From NCBI GenBank assembly GCA_022414725.1, contig CM039462.1, positions 38,987,186 to 39,051,185 of the forward strand: 64,000 nt of DNA, read 5' to 3'. The notes under the pieces are model-generated. The model did no database searches and was not told the DNA's origin. It saw only the letters and a list, made by a program, of their open reading frames with translations. Source of the stretch: Microglena sp. YARC (taxonomy: Eukaryota > Chlorophyta > Chlorophyceae > Chlamydomonadales > Chlamydomonadaceae). Positions 18,541-27,762 of this stretch are shown one piece after another. How positions within the stretch are numbered: position 1 is the first letter of the stretch; every line of letters starts with the position of its first letter. Position numbers and translations under genes: made by a program.

Positions 18541-20973
18541 ATGAAGGTCATTGGTCGTGACGGCTCGGTCCGTCCTGTTTCGTTCGACGCCATCAAGGAG
18601 CGCATTCTTCGTTTGATATCCGATTCATGCGCCGACCTGGTCGCCAACGTAGATGTGGACTGCATCGTCATGCAGACGATCGGCGGCATGTACGACGGAA
18701 TCACCACAGTAGAGCTTGACGACCTGTCCGCCCGGCTGTGCGCGACGCTGCAAAGCGTGCACTATGCCTACGACACGGTCGCTGCATGCATCGCGATGTC
18801 GAACCTGGCGAAGCGCGTGCGGTACACGATGTCGTCCCACGGATATAGCGAGGTCTCCTTTTCTCAGAAGACGGCGTTCCTTTCGAATCACGGTGGCGTC
18901 CGTTTTGATGCCCAGTACCTCGAGTTCGTGTCCCATAACGCAGACGCCCTGAACGCGATGATCGTCCCTGACCGCGACGCTCGTCGACATGGCTACTTTG
19001 CATTTCGAACCATGGAGCGTTCTTACCTGCTTGTGTCCTTCCCGGATGAGCTGGTGATCGAGAGTCCTCAAGACATGTGGTTGCGTGTTGCGATCTTCGT
19101 GAACGACCCGTCGAAGCCGGCCTCTCTGATTTTGCCACGCATCCAGAGGTGCTACGACGACATGTCGTTGGGGTTGTACACGCACGCGACACCTACTTTG
19201 TTCAACGCGGGTACCAAGAACGCCCAGTGTAGCAGTTGTTACTTGCTGGGTACGGAGGACTCGATGGACGGTATTTGGACGACACTCAAGAACAGTGCTA
19301 TGATATCCAAGTGGGCTGGCGGCATTGGTGTTCATGTATCGAACGTCCGCGCCCGTGGCTCTCGTATCTTTAGCACGAACGGCGTGTCGGACGGCATCGT
19401 CCCGATGATGAGGTGCTACAACGACATGGTGCGCTACTGCAACCAGGCAGGTCGCCGCAAGGGGAGCATGGCTGCTTACCTTGAGCCATGGCATGCTGAC
19501 GTGTGGGAGTTTGTCGAGTTGCGTCGCAACACTGGTTCTGAGACGGAGCGTGCTCGGGACATTTTCGTAGCTTTGTGGGTTCCTGACGAGTTCATGCTTC
19601 GTGTTGATAACGACTCGGAGTGGTACCTTATGTCTCCTGACGTGTGCCCTGACTTGATCGATGCTGTCGGCGAACGTTTTTCGGAGTTGTACAACGAGCA
19701 CGTGCGTAATAAGCGCTACATCCGCAGCATGCCTGCACGTACTCTTTGGCAGCACATCATTTCCTGCCAGTTGGAGACGGGTACACCGTATATGATGTTC
19801 AAGGACCACGTGAATCGGAAGTGCAATCAGTCCAACATGGGTACGATCCGTTCCTCGAACCTTTGCGCTGAGATCACCGAGTACTCGGACTCGAAGAGCT
19901 ACGCCGTTTGCAATCTGGCCTCCATCGCGGTGTCTTCGTTTGTGGTTCATGACGTTGAAGGTGTTGCGATGGGTGTGGATCACCGAGCTTTGCACGCGTG
20001 TGCCAAGAACGTGACTCGCAACCTGAACGTATTGATCGACACTTCCATGTACCCGGTTCCTGAGACTCGAGAGTCTAACTTCTCGCTGCGTCCGATCGGT
20101 ATCGGCATTCAGGGTTTGGGTGACCTGTACTGCATTCTTTCGCTTCCTTACGATGACGAGCGCGCAGTCCGTCTTGACAGAGATATCATGGAGACGATTT
20201 ACCATGGTGCAATGGAGGCGAGCGCCGAGCTTGCTGAGGAGCTCGGCCCTTACAAGCACTTTGGGACATCCCCTTTGGCTTATGGTCATTTCCAGTTTGA
20301 CCTGTGGGGGATGTCTTCGCCAAGTGACCTTTCAGGACGCTACGATTGGGATGAGATGCGTGACCGCGTGATGCGCACGGGTGTTCGTAACAGCTTGCTC
20401 ACGGCATTGATGCCTACAGCCTCAACTTCCCAGATTTTGGGCAACAGTGAGTGTTTCGAGCCCATCCAGAGCAACATCTTCAAGAGGAGCACTCTCGCTG
20501 GAGAGTTTCTGGTGGTTAACCGCCACTTGATGCGCACGTTGATTAGCAGGGGCATTTGGACGCCTGAGCTTCGCGATCGTCTCATGGCTCACGACGGCTC
20601 TGTGCAGGACCTCTCCGAGATTCCTGAGGATGTGCGCAAGCTTTACAGGACCGTTTGGGAGATTCCTCAACGTTGCATCATCGACCACGCTGTTGCACGG
20701 GGGCCTTTTGTGTGTCAGTCGCAGAGCATGAACCTTTTCATGACGAAGCCCTCCTTCAGCCGTCTGAGCAGCGCTCTGATGTACGCGTGGCGTAAGGGTC
20801 TGAAGACTGGCATGTACTACTTGCGCACTCAGGCGGCTGCAGAGGCCACACGCGTCAAGTTCGACGGCGCCGCGAACAATACTCCTTTGCCCCAAACGCA
20901 TGTCGATGAGGACAATATGAAGTCTGTTCCCACTGTTTGTGGTGACGAGGTCTGCGAAATGTGCTCAGCCTGA
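18541..20973 (+). CDS. RNR1: Ribonucleoside-diphosphate reductase large subunit
   Basis: Intact, about 810 residues, typical of class Ia large subunits, which reduce ribonucleoside diphosphates to deoxy forms with a small radical-carrying subunit (not in this window). The ATG at 18541 (MKVIGRDG) fits the family start. An ATP-cone-like N-terminus is followed by the catalytic barrel: TPTLFNAGT and CSSCYLLG (redox cysteine), SKWAGGIGVHVSN, NLCAEI near residue 440 (Asn, Cys and Glu of the active site), MPTASTSQILGNSECFEP, the tyrosine pair in MYYLRT near residue 759, and a C-terminal CEMC pair for re-reduction. It supplies dNTPs for viral replication. No indel in 2.4 kb, unlike many neighbours. 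Confidence 0.97.
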   Translation: MKVIGRDGSVRPVSFDAIKERILRLISDSCADLVANVDVDCIVMQTIGGMYDGITTVELDDLSARLCATLQSVHYAYDTVAACIAMSNLAKRVRYTMSSHGYSEVSFSQKTAFLSNHGGVRFDAQYLEFVSHNADALNAMIVPDRDARRHGYFAFRTMERSYLLVSFPDELVIESPQDMWLRVAIFVNDPSKPASLILPRIQRCYDDMSLGLYTHATPTLFNAGTKNAQCSSCYLLGTEDSMDGIWTTLKNSAMISKWAGGIGVHVSNVRARGSRIFSTNGVSDGIVPMMRCYNDMVRYCNQAGRRKGSMAAYLEPWHADVWEFVELRRNTGSETERARDIFVALWVPDEFMLRVDNDSEWYLMSPDVCPDLIDAVGERFSELYNEHVRNKRYIRSMPARTLWQHIISCQLETGTPYMMFKDHVNRKCNQSNMGTIRSSNLCAEITEYSDSKSYAVCNLASIAVSSFVVHDVEGVAMGVDHRALHACAKNVTRNLNVLIDTSMYPVPETRESNFSLRPIGIGIQGLGDLYCILSLPYDDERAVRLDRDIMETIYHGAMEASAELAEELGPYKHFGTSPLAYGHFQFDLWGMSSPSDLSGRYDWDEMRDRVMRTGVRNSLLTALMPTASTSQILGNSECFEPIQSNIFKRSTLAGEFLVVNRHLMRTLISRGIWTPELRDRLMAHDGSVQDLSEIPEDVRKLYRTVWEIPQRCIIDHAVARGPFVCQSQSMNLFMTKPSFSRLSSALMYAWRKGLKTGMYYLRTQAAAEATRVKFDGAANNTPLPQTHVDEDNMKSVPTVCGDEVCEMCSA

Positions 20974-21051
20974 ATGCGCGTTTACGTTTAAAGGTTTATC
21001 AATGATACAATAGTATCAGAAGAAATCAACGTGCCTTTTTATAGAGTGTAA

Positions 21052-21726
21052 ATGAAATTTCAGTACGTTCCTCCAGTTGAAGAGACCATGGATGCTTGGA
21101 TTCCACTTCTAGGTTCCAATGTGTACTACAAAGATTTATACGAGATCAACTCATCCTCATTGAGGATCCGGCGTCTGAAAAAAGGACAACGTGTTCGTTC
21201 CACTAGCACGGGTCTCGTCTGTTTGATGGGGCAGTGGTTGCATATCGCCAACGTGGTCCGCGACCACCGTGCTCTCCGCCACCTAGAAACAGAAGATGAT
21301 GTGGAAGAGACTGCGGAAGTAGAGACTGTGAGAGGAGGAGAGTCTCCTGAAGTAGAGCCTGTGGGAGGAGGAGAGTCTGCTGAAGTAGAGCCTGTGGGAG
21401 GAGGAGAGTCTGCTGAAGTAGAGCCTGTGGGAGGAGGAGAGTCTGCTGAAGTAGAGCCTGTGGGAGGAGAGTCTGCTGAAGTAGAGCCTGTGGGAGGAGG
21501 AGTAGAGCCTGTAAACGAATGTGACACTCACTTTGATGCTGGAGTTAAAGAAGACAGTGGCTCCGATTGCGGTGATGATCAGGACGTACTTGAACCTGAG
21601 CGTCGTGGTATTATCCGTTTAGTGTCGATGGGTTTGTTGATCAAGTTGTCGTGTCTTGCTTTGTTGGTTGCATACGTTTGGTCATTGGAGGAGGATGTCA
21701 AGCCCCTTGTTTGGGATGATATGTAA
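21052..21726 (+). CDS. Repeat-containing membrane protein, 224 aa
   Basis: Intact. The N-terminal 80 residues are soluble (PPVEETMDAWIPLLGSNVYY). Then come five or so tandem 11-residue units ESAEVEPVGGG (about 33 bp each, one shortened to 10), an acidic stretch, and a C-terminal membrane helix (LLIKLSCLALLVAYVW) with a short tail, suggesting a tail-anchored protein with a flexible stalk. No family recognised. It follows ribonucleotide reductase on the same strand by 80 bp. Confidence 0.65.
   Translation: MKFQYVPPVEETMDAWIPLLGSNVYYKDLYEINSSSLRIRRLKKGQRVRSTSTGLVCLMGQWLHIANVVRDHRALRHLETEDDVEETAEVETVRGGESPEVEPVGGGESAEVEPVGGGESAEVEPVGGGESAEVEPVGGESAEVEPVGGGVEPVNECDTHFDAGVKEDSGSDCGDDQDVLEPERRGIIRLVSMGLLIKLSCLALLVAYVWSLEEDVKPLVWDDM
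21341..21500 (+). repeat. 33-bp coding repeat
   Basis: Tandem units gtagagcctgtgggaggagg + agagtctgctgaa, coding EVEPVGGGESA. Copies are almost identical, so expansion is recent. Confidence 0.9.
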
Positions 21727-21779
21727 TCAGGGCTACAGTCGGATGCACAAATTCAAGTAAATGGTCGGCGGATCGTATT

Positions 21780-21960
21780 GGTGTTCCACTTCCCCGTGGA
21801 TTTCTACACCGTAAGGTGTGCCGTACACGAAGCGGTTTCATTTTAGTATTTCGTTGACTGTAAGATATCAACACAGAGAAATCACAATTCCGCTCCAGAC
21901 CATGTTTCGTAACCATTAAAAAATCGACCGGAGAGGCTGGAACGCTCATTGGATCGGGGT
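21780..21960 (-). repeat. Families 2 and 3 repeats, reverse orientation
   Basis: Reading on the minus strand: the family 3 part (tcgattttttaatggttacg, aaacatggtctggagcgga) is followed by family 2 (tacagtcaacgaaatactaa, gaaaccgcttcgtgtacggc, acaccttacggtgt). This is the same order as at 80-185, so the two are probably parts of one composite element. Confidence 0.75.
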
Positions 21961-22032
21961 AGTGGCGTTGAAGTGGTGGTGAAGAAATTATTATTCTTTT
22001 AATAATAATTTCCATCGTAAGGAACGACAAGT

Positions 22033-25000
22033 ATGACAACAACCTCTTATGTATCTGAGTCGGGATCTAAGTTTGGCATAAGGGACATTGCTTACAGTCT
22101 TCTTCTTTCTCGCATTCCTGTCTCATCTAATTCATCGTCTTCTCGTATTTCAGTCGACCGTCAAGTTTCTACCTTTGTCCTTGCAAGCTCTGCTCCAGTT
22201 TCTTGTGTAGGGCGTAGTGGTGCTTATGCAGTCTGTCTTGAAGTCCCTTTTATTCAAACTCGCGATGGAAACACTGACGGTTTGGACACTGTAGACATGT
22301 GGACTGACATTCTGAAACGACTGCGAGAATCTGCTGCCACTCCTTCGGATATATCTTCTTCAATCACATCGTCCACTTCTCCATTGGTCTTTACTGACTC
22401 ATCGACAACGAAGGCGAACGTACGTTACACATCTCCCTCGGAGGTTATGGTTGTCACGCCACGGGGACCACCAGGATCATCGTTTCGCGTCCACGGATCA
22501 TTCCGCGTTGCTGCTAACACGATCGCTCCTTTGCAAGGTCTCCTCGTGCCTCTATCCCTATCCGGGGAAGACGATCACAATAGCATTGCAACAATTCGCG
22601 GATTTAAGATAGTCCCGTTCGACGCAGATGCCTACGCGTCCTTTATATCGACGTTGTCTGTTGGCGACCGTGTTCGTATGCGTAAGCTTCCTTCTGGTGG
22701 TTTCTTCTCAAGTAATTTCAACAATAACGTAGATAGTGGGGGCGATGATGTAGATGGTGTGATTGATTCAGATGGTTCTGTGGTCTCCGTGCGTGGCGGC
22801 GCTGTACTGGTTCGTGACGTTAAGCGACCCTGGGTGGATGGGTTCCTTGTGTCCCGCGATGGAACAGATATTTTAGGGGACCTCCGACGTAGTAGTGGTG
22901 GACGACGTGGTGGTGTCGCATTGTTGTGGTTATCGGCGGGGGGGGGTGCCGTCGATTGGTGGCAGCCGTCGATCCTACAGCAGCTAAGACGTGACGTTGT
23001 TTTATCATTGGATAGCGTGTTGGACGCGCGTATGGCATCCTCGCGTACAAGAATACCTCTTGTTGTCAGTGACTACATTGAACTGAGATCCATTCTTATT
23101 GAGAAGAAAGATAAATACGCGAACAAAAGACGTCGTGGCGGGGGCTCTTTGGTGTCGTCGTCAACAAAGGGGAAGACTTCCATGATAATGACGTCGCGAA
23201 GGACTTCGCACCTGCAAGAACTCCTCCTAGTATTGTCTTCTTCTACTACTTCGATAAGACATAATGATCTCCAGCTTCCTGATCATATCAGTGTTACGAA
23301 TGACGATAATGATGCGACCGTATCATTTATTAATGCTATATCTGTTGGGGCTGCCTCTCCGTCTTTTTTATCTCAAGGGTTTCTCTTGGAGTCCAAGATG
23401 ATGCACAAAGTCGAACGTGGGAGGGGTAAGTTCGTTGTGATTGGGGCAGACAGCATTGGTACTACTACTATCGGAGATCGATTGCTTAGAGTAGGGTATA
23501 CTGCTGACTCAGCGAAGGCTCGCCGGAGTTACCGTCAGTACTTTGGTAGTGGTCACGGTTTCATATATGTTACACCTGATACGCGTTTGCGTGCTGTATC
23601 TTGGATAAATGCCAACGAGCGCTCTCTTGCATCTTTTGGATCAGATATTGAGGACATGGCCACTCGTAATACGTTGGAAAATGGAGATCTATTTGCACAA
23701 GTTGAGAATGACAACGAGAATAAGAACTCCTCAAAAAGCGCAACAACAGTCTTCATTACTTGATGTAAGTCGGAATACTTCGGACGACGCGTCTTCAGAC
23801 GACATTCTGTATGCCGTGGACGTTAACGACATAATGGACCGTTATTCTTTAACAGAATCTCCTAGGTCCTCCGAGGTCCGTGGTGCTCGACATCAGAAGG
23901 ACGGTCGTTTCTTTGGCGACCGTTTGTTGGGTGATGTCAGTGGATCGTCCCCTGGATCACTCATTTCAAGTATATTGCAGGATTCGCGTCCGCCCAAGGG
24001 TCGTCTTCCATTCCGTAGCCTTAAGACTGACGCAACGTTCGCAATGTGGCTTTCTCGTGTGTTGTTGCATTTCGACATGTTGGCGTCTGATACATTGAAG
24101 GCGCTCGACAAGACACTTGTGAGTCTGCGTGACCGCAGAGCAGAGTTTCGGGAACGCATGCGACGACGTAACCTTGACACCGTGATGACGTATGAAGAGT
24201 TTGAGCTGAAACTAGCTTCGGGAGTGCGTGGTAAATTCTTTCCCCAACTTATTGCGATGCTAGGTGCACTTATAATCGCCGCTGCGTCCACCGCGTCCAA
24301 CCGTTCTCCTGATGTTGTTTTTGCTGGTGTCGAGAATCGTGTTGTTGTTGCTTCTATGAGGGTGATACGGTCTCAACTTTCGGTTGAGGTTGTTCCTACC
24401 CCTTCTGTATTCAATGAGCTCATTAAATCCTCGTTGTCCGCGATCGAGCGTGACGCGTCCGTTCGGAATGGTGTGCGCAGTGACACTATCCGACGCTTCC
24501 TTGTTGACCCCCTGTTAAGCAATACGAATGGTGAGCAAGAAGAAGGTCCTAATGCTAATGCTAATGCTAATGCTAATGCTAATGCTAATGCTAATGATGC
24601 TAATGCTAACGAACTTGTTCTATGTGAACCGTTCCACAACAAGGTGTGGAAACATATGGACGATTTTCGGATGGTGCATACCTCTTTGAGTGCTTTGTTA
24701 TCATTGGTGTCTGACGAGGGCATGGATCCTGTTCTCCCTGTCGGTGGGGGGGTATCGGTGGAGACCCTAGAGTTGTCGTCTCCGTACCCTTTCCTACATC
24801 CCTTCCTCGTCATTCGGTGAATGATGGTGGCAGTTTGTCAGATAAGGGTGTCGCCAATGGTTCTCTACTGGCGGGGGATCTTGCAACAGTTGTTCGTCAT
24901 ATGTCAACTCTCGTTGCATCCAGTTTGACGAACCTCCAAGATTCGGTACCCCCCCAATTCCCTCTCGTTGAAGATTTCAGACGAGTGTATGCAGGTACTT

Positions 25001-25959
25001 CAGACTCTGAATCTTTGCGTGCGTGGACCGATGCATTTGAGGAGGGTAGTGAGCGGTGGCGTTCATTCGACGGGGTTTTTCCTAAGAAGTCGATCGGCCC
25101 GGAAAGTCGTCGGCGTTTCCTCCCTGATGGTACACATTCATTGCCTGTGGTTGTTATCGTTGGTAACGCACTTGACATCTTGCGTTTCGTCCAATTGGAG
25201 GTCGCACCCCTGGTTTCATGTCTTCACCTCCGCCTCTTAAATGAGAAAGATGATGATGATGATGCAAATAATAAGAGTACAGGCAAGCCGAACCTGCATC
25301 TCCAGAGATACCGCTCAGATATGGACGATGCCTTGGAACAAAGAGATACTACCGATGGCAGAGATGCACCGTTGATTGTATCCACGAGGAACGTGTGCTC
25401 ACTTATTTGCAATTCGGCGTTGTATACGAACATACGTTCAAGCATGAACTCTAGCTTGGACAAAGACTCTGATACAGAAATTCTTCAGCGGCGTGTTGCG
25501 AGCGTGATCATAACCGTTTGTGTCAACATCATGATGGAGGTTGCTTTGCGGTTTGCTGAGGGCGGTGCTTACAACCTCGCCGTTACTTTGCTGGGCGCTT
25601 GGGAGGACATTAGCATGTTCGGTCGAATGGACGACGTGGATGGCGACCGGCAGCTCATGGACGAGGAGCGTGAGGTTATCAAGCGCCGTAAAATTGCTAT
25701 CTTGGAGAATATCGATGGGGAGGACCGTGATTTTTTGAAAGATTATCGCAATATGCGCGGTGACAAGTTCTCTTGGGACGATGTGATCCGTGATTTCTCT
25801 CCGAGTGGTTCTGGTGGTGGTGGTGCGGACGAAGACATGTTCAATGAGATGTCAAGTCGCATCGGTATGGGTAGTATGTACGAGGAGGGGGAGATGGATG
25901 CTAGGGATATGTATTGGGAAGATGATAACCACAACTGGCATGAGGTCGAAACACAATAA
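22033..25959 (+). CDS. Very large protein of unknown function, two frameshifts
   Basis: Three overlapping frames (22033-23763, 23609-24820, 24817-25959) most likely form one gene of about 1300 residues. The third frame has no ATG near its start, the frames overlap with no spacer, and each junction contains a homopolymer (caaaaag near 23735; seven G near 24745). The start is ATG 22033 (MTTTSYVSESGSKFG). Visible features: Ser-rich N-terminus, GPPGSSFRVHGSFRV, many Arg/Gly-rich loops, an (Asn-Ala)n tract near 24550, a helical C-terminal third (IITVCVNIMMEVALRFAEGG, YNLAVTLLGAW), and an acidic, Gly-rich end. No catalytic motif or membrane helix is evident. Size and position suggest a structural or virion protein, but I cannot assign it. 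Confidence 0.55.
24550..24608 (+). repeat. Hexanucleotide coding microsatellite
   Basis: About nine copies of aatgct (one variant aatgatgct) encode an Asn-Ala run inside the large unknown protein. Confidence 0.95.
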
Positions 25960-26012
25960 TGCTGTAAGGACAGAGATGGGGAGTTGACTTGTCTGTTTCA
26001 TTGTCTTTCTTA

Positions 26013-26160
26013 CAGTTGTTCTCAAATAAAGTGGCCATCTTATAATCATCCAGACTGCAGATCGTTGCTTTTGGGAAACTTAGGGGCAGCAGGGGTTGGA
26101 GAGGTTCTCTAAAATATCGCTTATTTGGTAAACCGGTCAACCGTCTGTGTCCCCAAATAC
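26013..26160 (-). mobile_element. Fanzor-end transposon relic
   Basis: After TA it begins cagttgttctcaaataaagt, then ttataatcatccagactgca, gatcgttgcttttggg, a damaged ggggttggagaggttctc and ttggtaaaccggtcaaccgt, ending near gtgtccccaaatac. This is exactly the terminal 150 bp of the Fanzor side of the complete element. No coding part beyond the last codons is left. Confidence 0.85.
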
Positions 26161-26196
26161 ATCCTTATAAAGATGTATAGGTATACATCTTTATAA

Positions 26197-26757
26197 ATGC
26201 AGGTTGTACCGTCCGGTGGCATAGCAGTGCAGATGGACATTGAACGAATTTTGTCCCGAGCCCTCCAAGTGATTGGCCTTGGAAAGAACGAATTGGCTGC
26301 TAGTTATTTTGCCACTTGTGACGAATGCGACTGCGATACGCTGGCACAAAAGGCCGAGCCGGGGGATCACATTGCGGTTTGGGATGAGACGGTGGGGTAC
26401 TGGCATCACGGCATATTTGTCGGGATCGATGGCGGATCGAACTATGTCATTGACATGACGCCAGATAGTGGCATCGCCCGTCGCCTGCTCTGGCAATTTC
26501 TCAAGTCGGCGGACGGGGCAGCCATCATCTGCTACGACAGAGCACTGAGCAGGGAAAACACGTTAAGTTTGGCAAGCGTGATGATCATGGAGTATACCAA
26601 CACCATGGACCCGCCTCCAGCGTACGACATTGCCAAGCGGAACTGCGACATCTTTGCGGCATCATGCAGGTTGGGCATGTACGTAAAATGTCGTCTAGCA
26701 CCCAAGGGGAATATCAGGGGGGGGGCTCCCTCCCGATCCTCAAAACTTAATTTTTGA
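26197..26757 (+). CDS. LRAT-domain protein
   Basis: Intact, 186 residues. It shows the LRAT/NlpC-P60-like fold seen in lecithin:retinol acyltransferase and H-rev107 relatives: PGDHIAVWDE (strand before the active site), the catalytic His in YWHHGIFVG near residues 68-72, VIDMTPDSG, and the catalytic Cys in AKRNCDIFAASCRLG near residue 149. Such enzymes transfer acyl groups from phospholipids or act as A-type phospholipases; in viruses they may alter host membranes, which is inference. It starts at ATG 26197, about 40 bp after a Fanzor-end relic. The C-terminus is short, with no membrane anchor. Confidence 0.8.
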   Translation: MQVVPSGGIAVQMDIERILSRALQVIGLGKNELAASYFATCDECDCDTLAQKAEPGDHIAVWDETVGYWHHGIFVGIDGGSNYVIDMTPDSGIARRLLWQFLKSADGAAIICYDRALSRENTLSLASVMIMEYTNTMDPPPAYDIAKRNCDIFAASCRLGMYVKCRLAPKGNIRGGAPSRSSKLNF

Positions 26758-27010
26758 ATTTGTATACGGAACCACCAAGCCGTAGCTGGGTTGTTGCTTG
26801 GCTGATGGTGCCACATGGGATCAGTCAGTGAGTAAGCATCTCAATTCCACTGTCCCGCTCCTCGGGACCCGCGATACCCCCTTTTATTGGAAGCGTTCAC
26901 GTCCCAAGTCTTCCCTCAGTGGAGCCTACCGCCGCTATGTTGGCTTCGACTGCTTTTGCAGGTAGAATCTTGTGAATCCGTCGAGTGTAAAAAAAAAGTA
27001 AACGGAGTGT
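26758..27010. other. Intergenic, no feature seen
   Basis: No gene or recognised repeat. A short match to the ggaagcgttcacgtcccaag / cttccctcagtgga stretch of Fanzor copies (26893-26920 region) suggests another faint transposon trace. Confidence 0.4.
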
Positions 27011-27235
27011 TCAAGTGCAGTCTTGCTTCACAGGCGTCAATAGCGGTATCACAGTAGTGGCGCACTTGGTGCGAATACGCGGCAGGTCCTCAAGGATAGC
27101 AGCGAGGGGGTCCACCGTGGCGCTCGTGTCCATGGACGCAGTCAGAATTGGGGTGAGTCGGAGGATGGTGGTGTCATCAAGAACACGTGTGCGAATACGA
27201 GGCAAGGCCTCAAGGATAGCAGCGATGGGGTCCAT
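27011..27235 (-). CDS. Small two-repeat protein, 74 aa
   Basis: From ATG 27235 the product consists of two copies of a roughly 38-residue unit: DPIAAILEALPRIRT...LTP and DPLAAILEDLPRIRT...LTP. The duplication is also visible in DNA (gcgaatacgaggcaaggcct and gcgaatacgcggcaggtcct). No family recognised. Preservation of the repeat and frame supports a real gene, but it is short. Confidence 0.45.
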   Translation of the reverse strand: MDPIAAILEALPRIRTRVLDDTTILRLTPILTASMDTSATVDPLAAILEDLPRIRTKCATTVIPLLTPVKQDCT

Positions 27236-27346
27236 GGCGTTGTGAATATGCAAGTATGTTGCAAATGTATGTGGATATCTGAGAACTGAAACTCGCTTCA
27301 ATTTTTATTGGTTGTGTTCCTTAATACCGCTTTGTGGTGGAACATA

Positions 27347-27486
27347 ATGGGCGTTCCTGCCTCCCGGTCGATTTTTTTAAATTTCTAATCAGGATTTCAT
27401 CAGGACATCAGCACCAAGGAATCACAAATCCGCTCCATACCATGTTTCGCAACCGTCAAAATCGGCCGGGAGGCAGGAACGCCCAT
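27347..27486. mobile_element. Complete TA-flanked MITE, family 3
   Basis: A 140-bp element with inverted ends atgggcgttcctgcctcccg / cgggaggcaggaacgcccat, flanked by TA on both sides, with no coding capacity. The inner part carries the aatcacaaatccgctccata and catgtttcgcaaccgtcaaa stretches seen alone at other sites. A TA target duplication and terminal inverted repeats of this form are hallmarks of Tc1/mariner-type elements. It is the reference copy for the partial repeats at about 3948, 7727, 21880 and 35865. Confidence 0.85.
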
Positions 27487-27496
27487 TACATCCGCA

Positions 27497-27625
27497 TAAC
27501 CGATTTGTGGAGAGAACCTACGTACCGATTTGTGGAGAGAACCTACGTACCGCTTTGTGGTGGAACATCCGCATAACCGATTTGTGGAGAGAACCTACGT
27601 ACCGCTTGGTGGCGGTACCAGCGTA
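27497..27625 (+). repeat. Short tandem repeats near helicase promoter
   Basis: Several copies of ccgatttgtggagagaacct acgta and ccgctttgtggtggaac in tandem, about 140 bp before the helicase start. Confidence 0.8.
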
Positions 27626-27762
27626 CAGCTTTGTTGTGGATACAAAAAAGCTTTGTCGTGCGTTCACTATCATTCCTTCTTGAAATACATATCGTATTCA
27701 CTGGAATACCTCGCGCACACCTCGCGCATTCCAATCCATTTACTACTTTCTACTCTACCACA

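Noticed and set aside
18625..20289. Long minus-strand frame of 554 codons
   Set aside because: Antisense to the intact ribonucleotide reductase, Arg/His-rich, with no motif.
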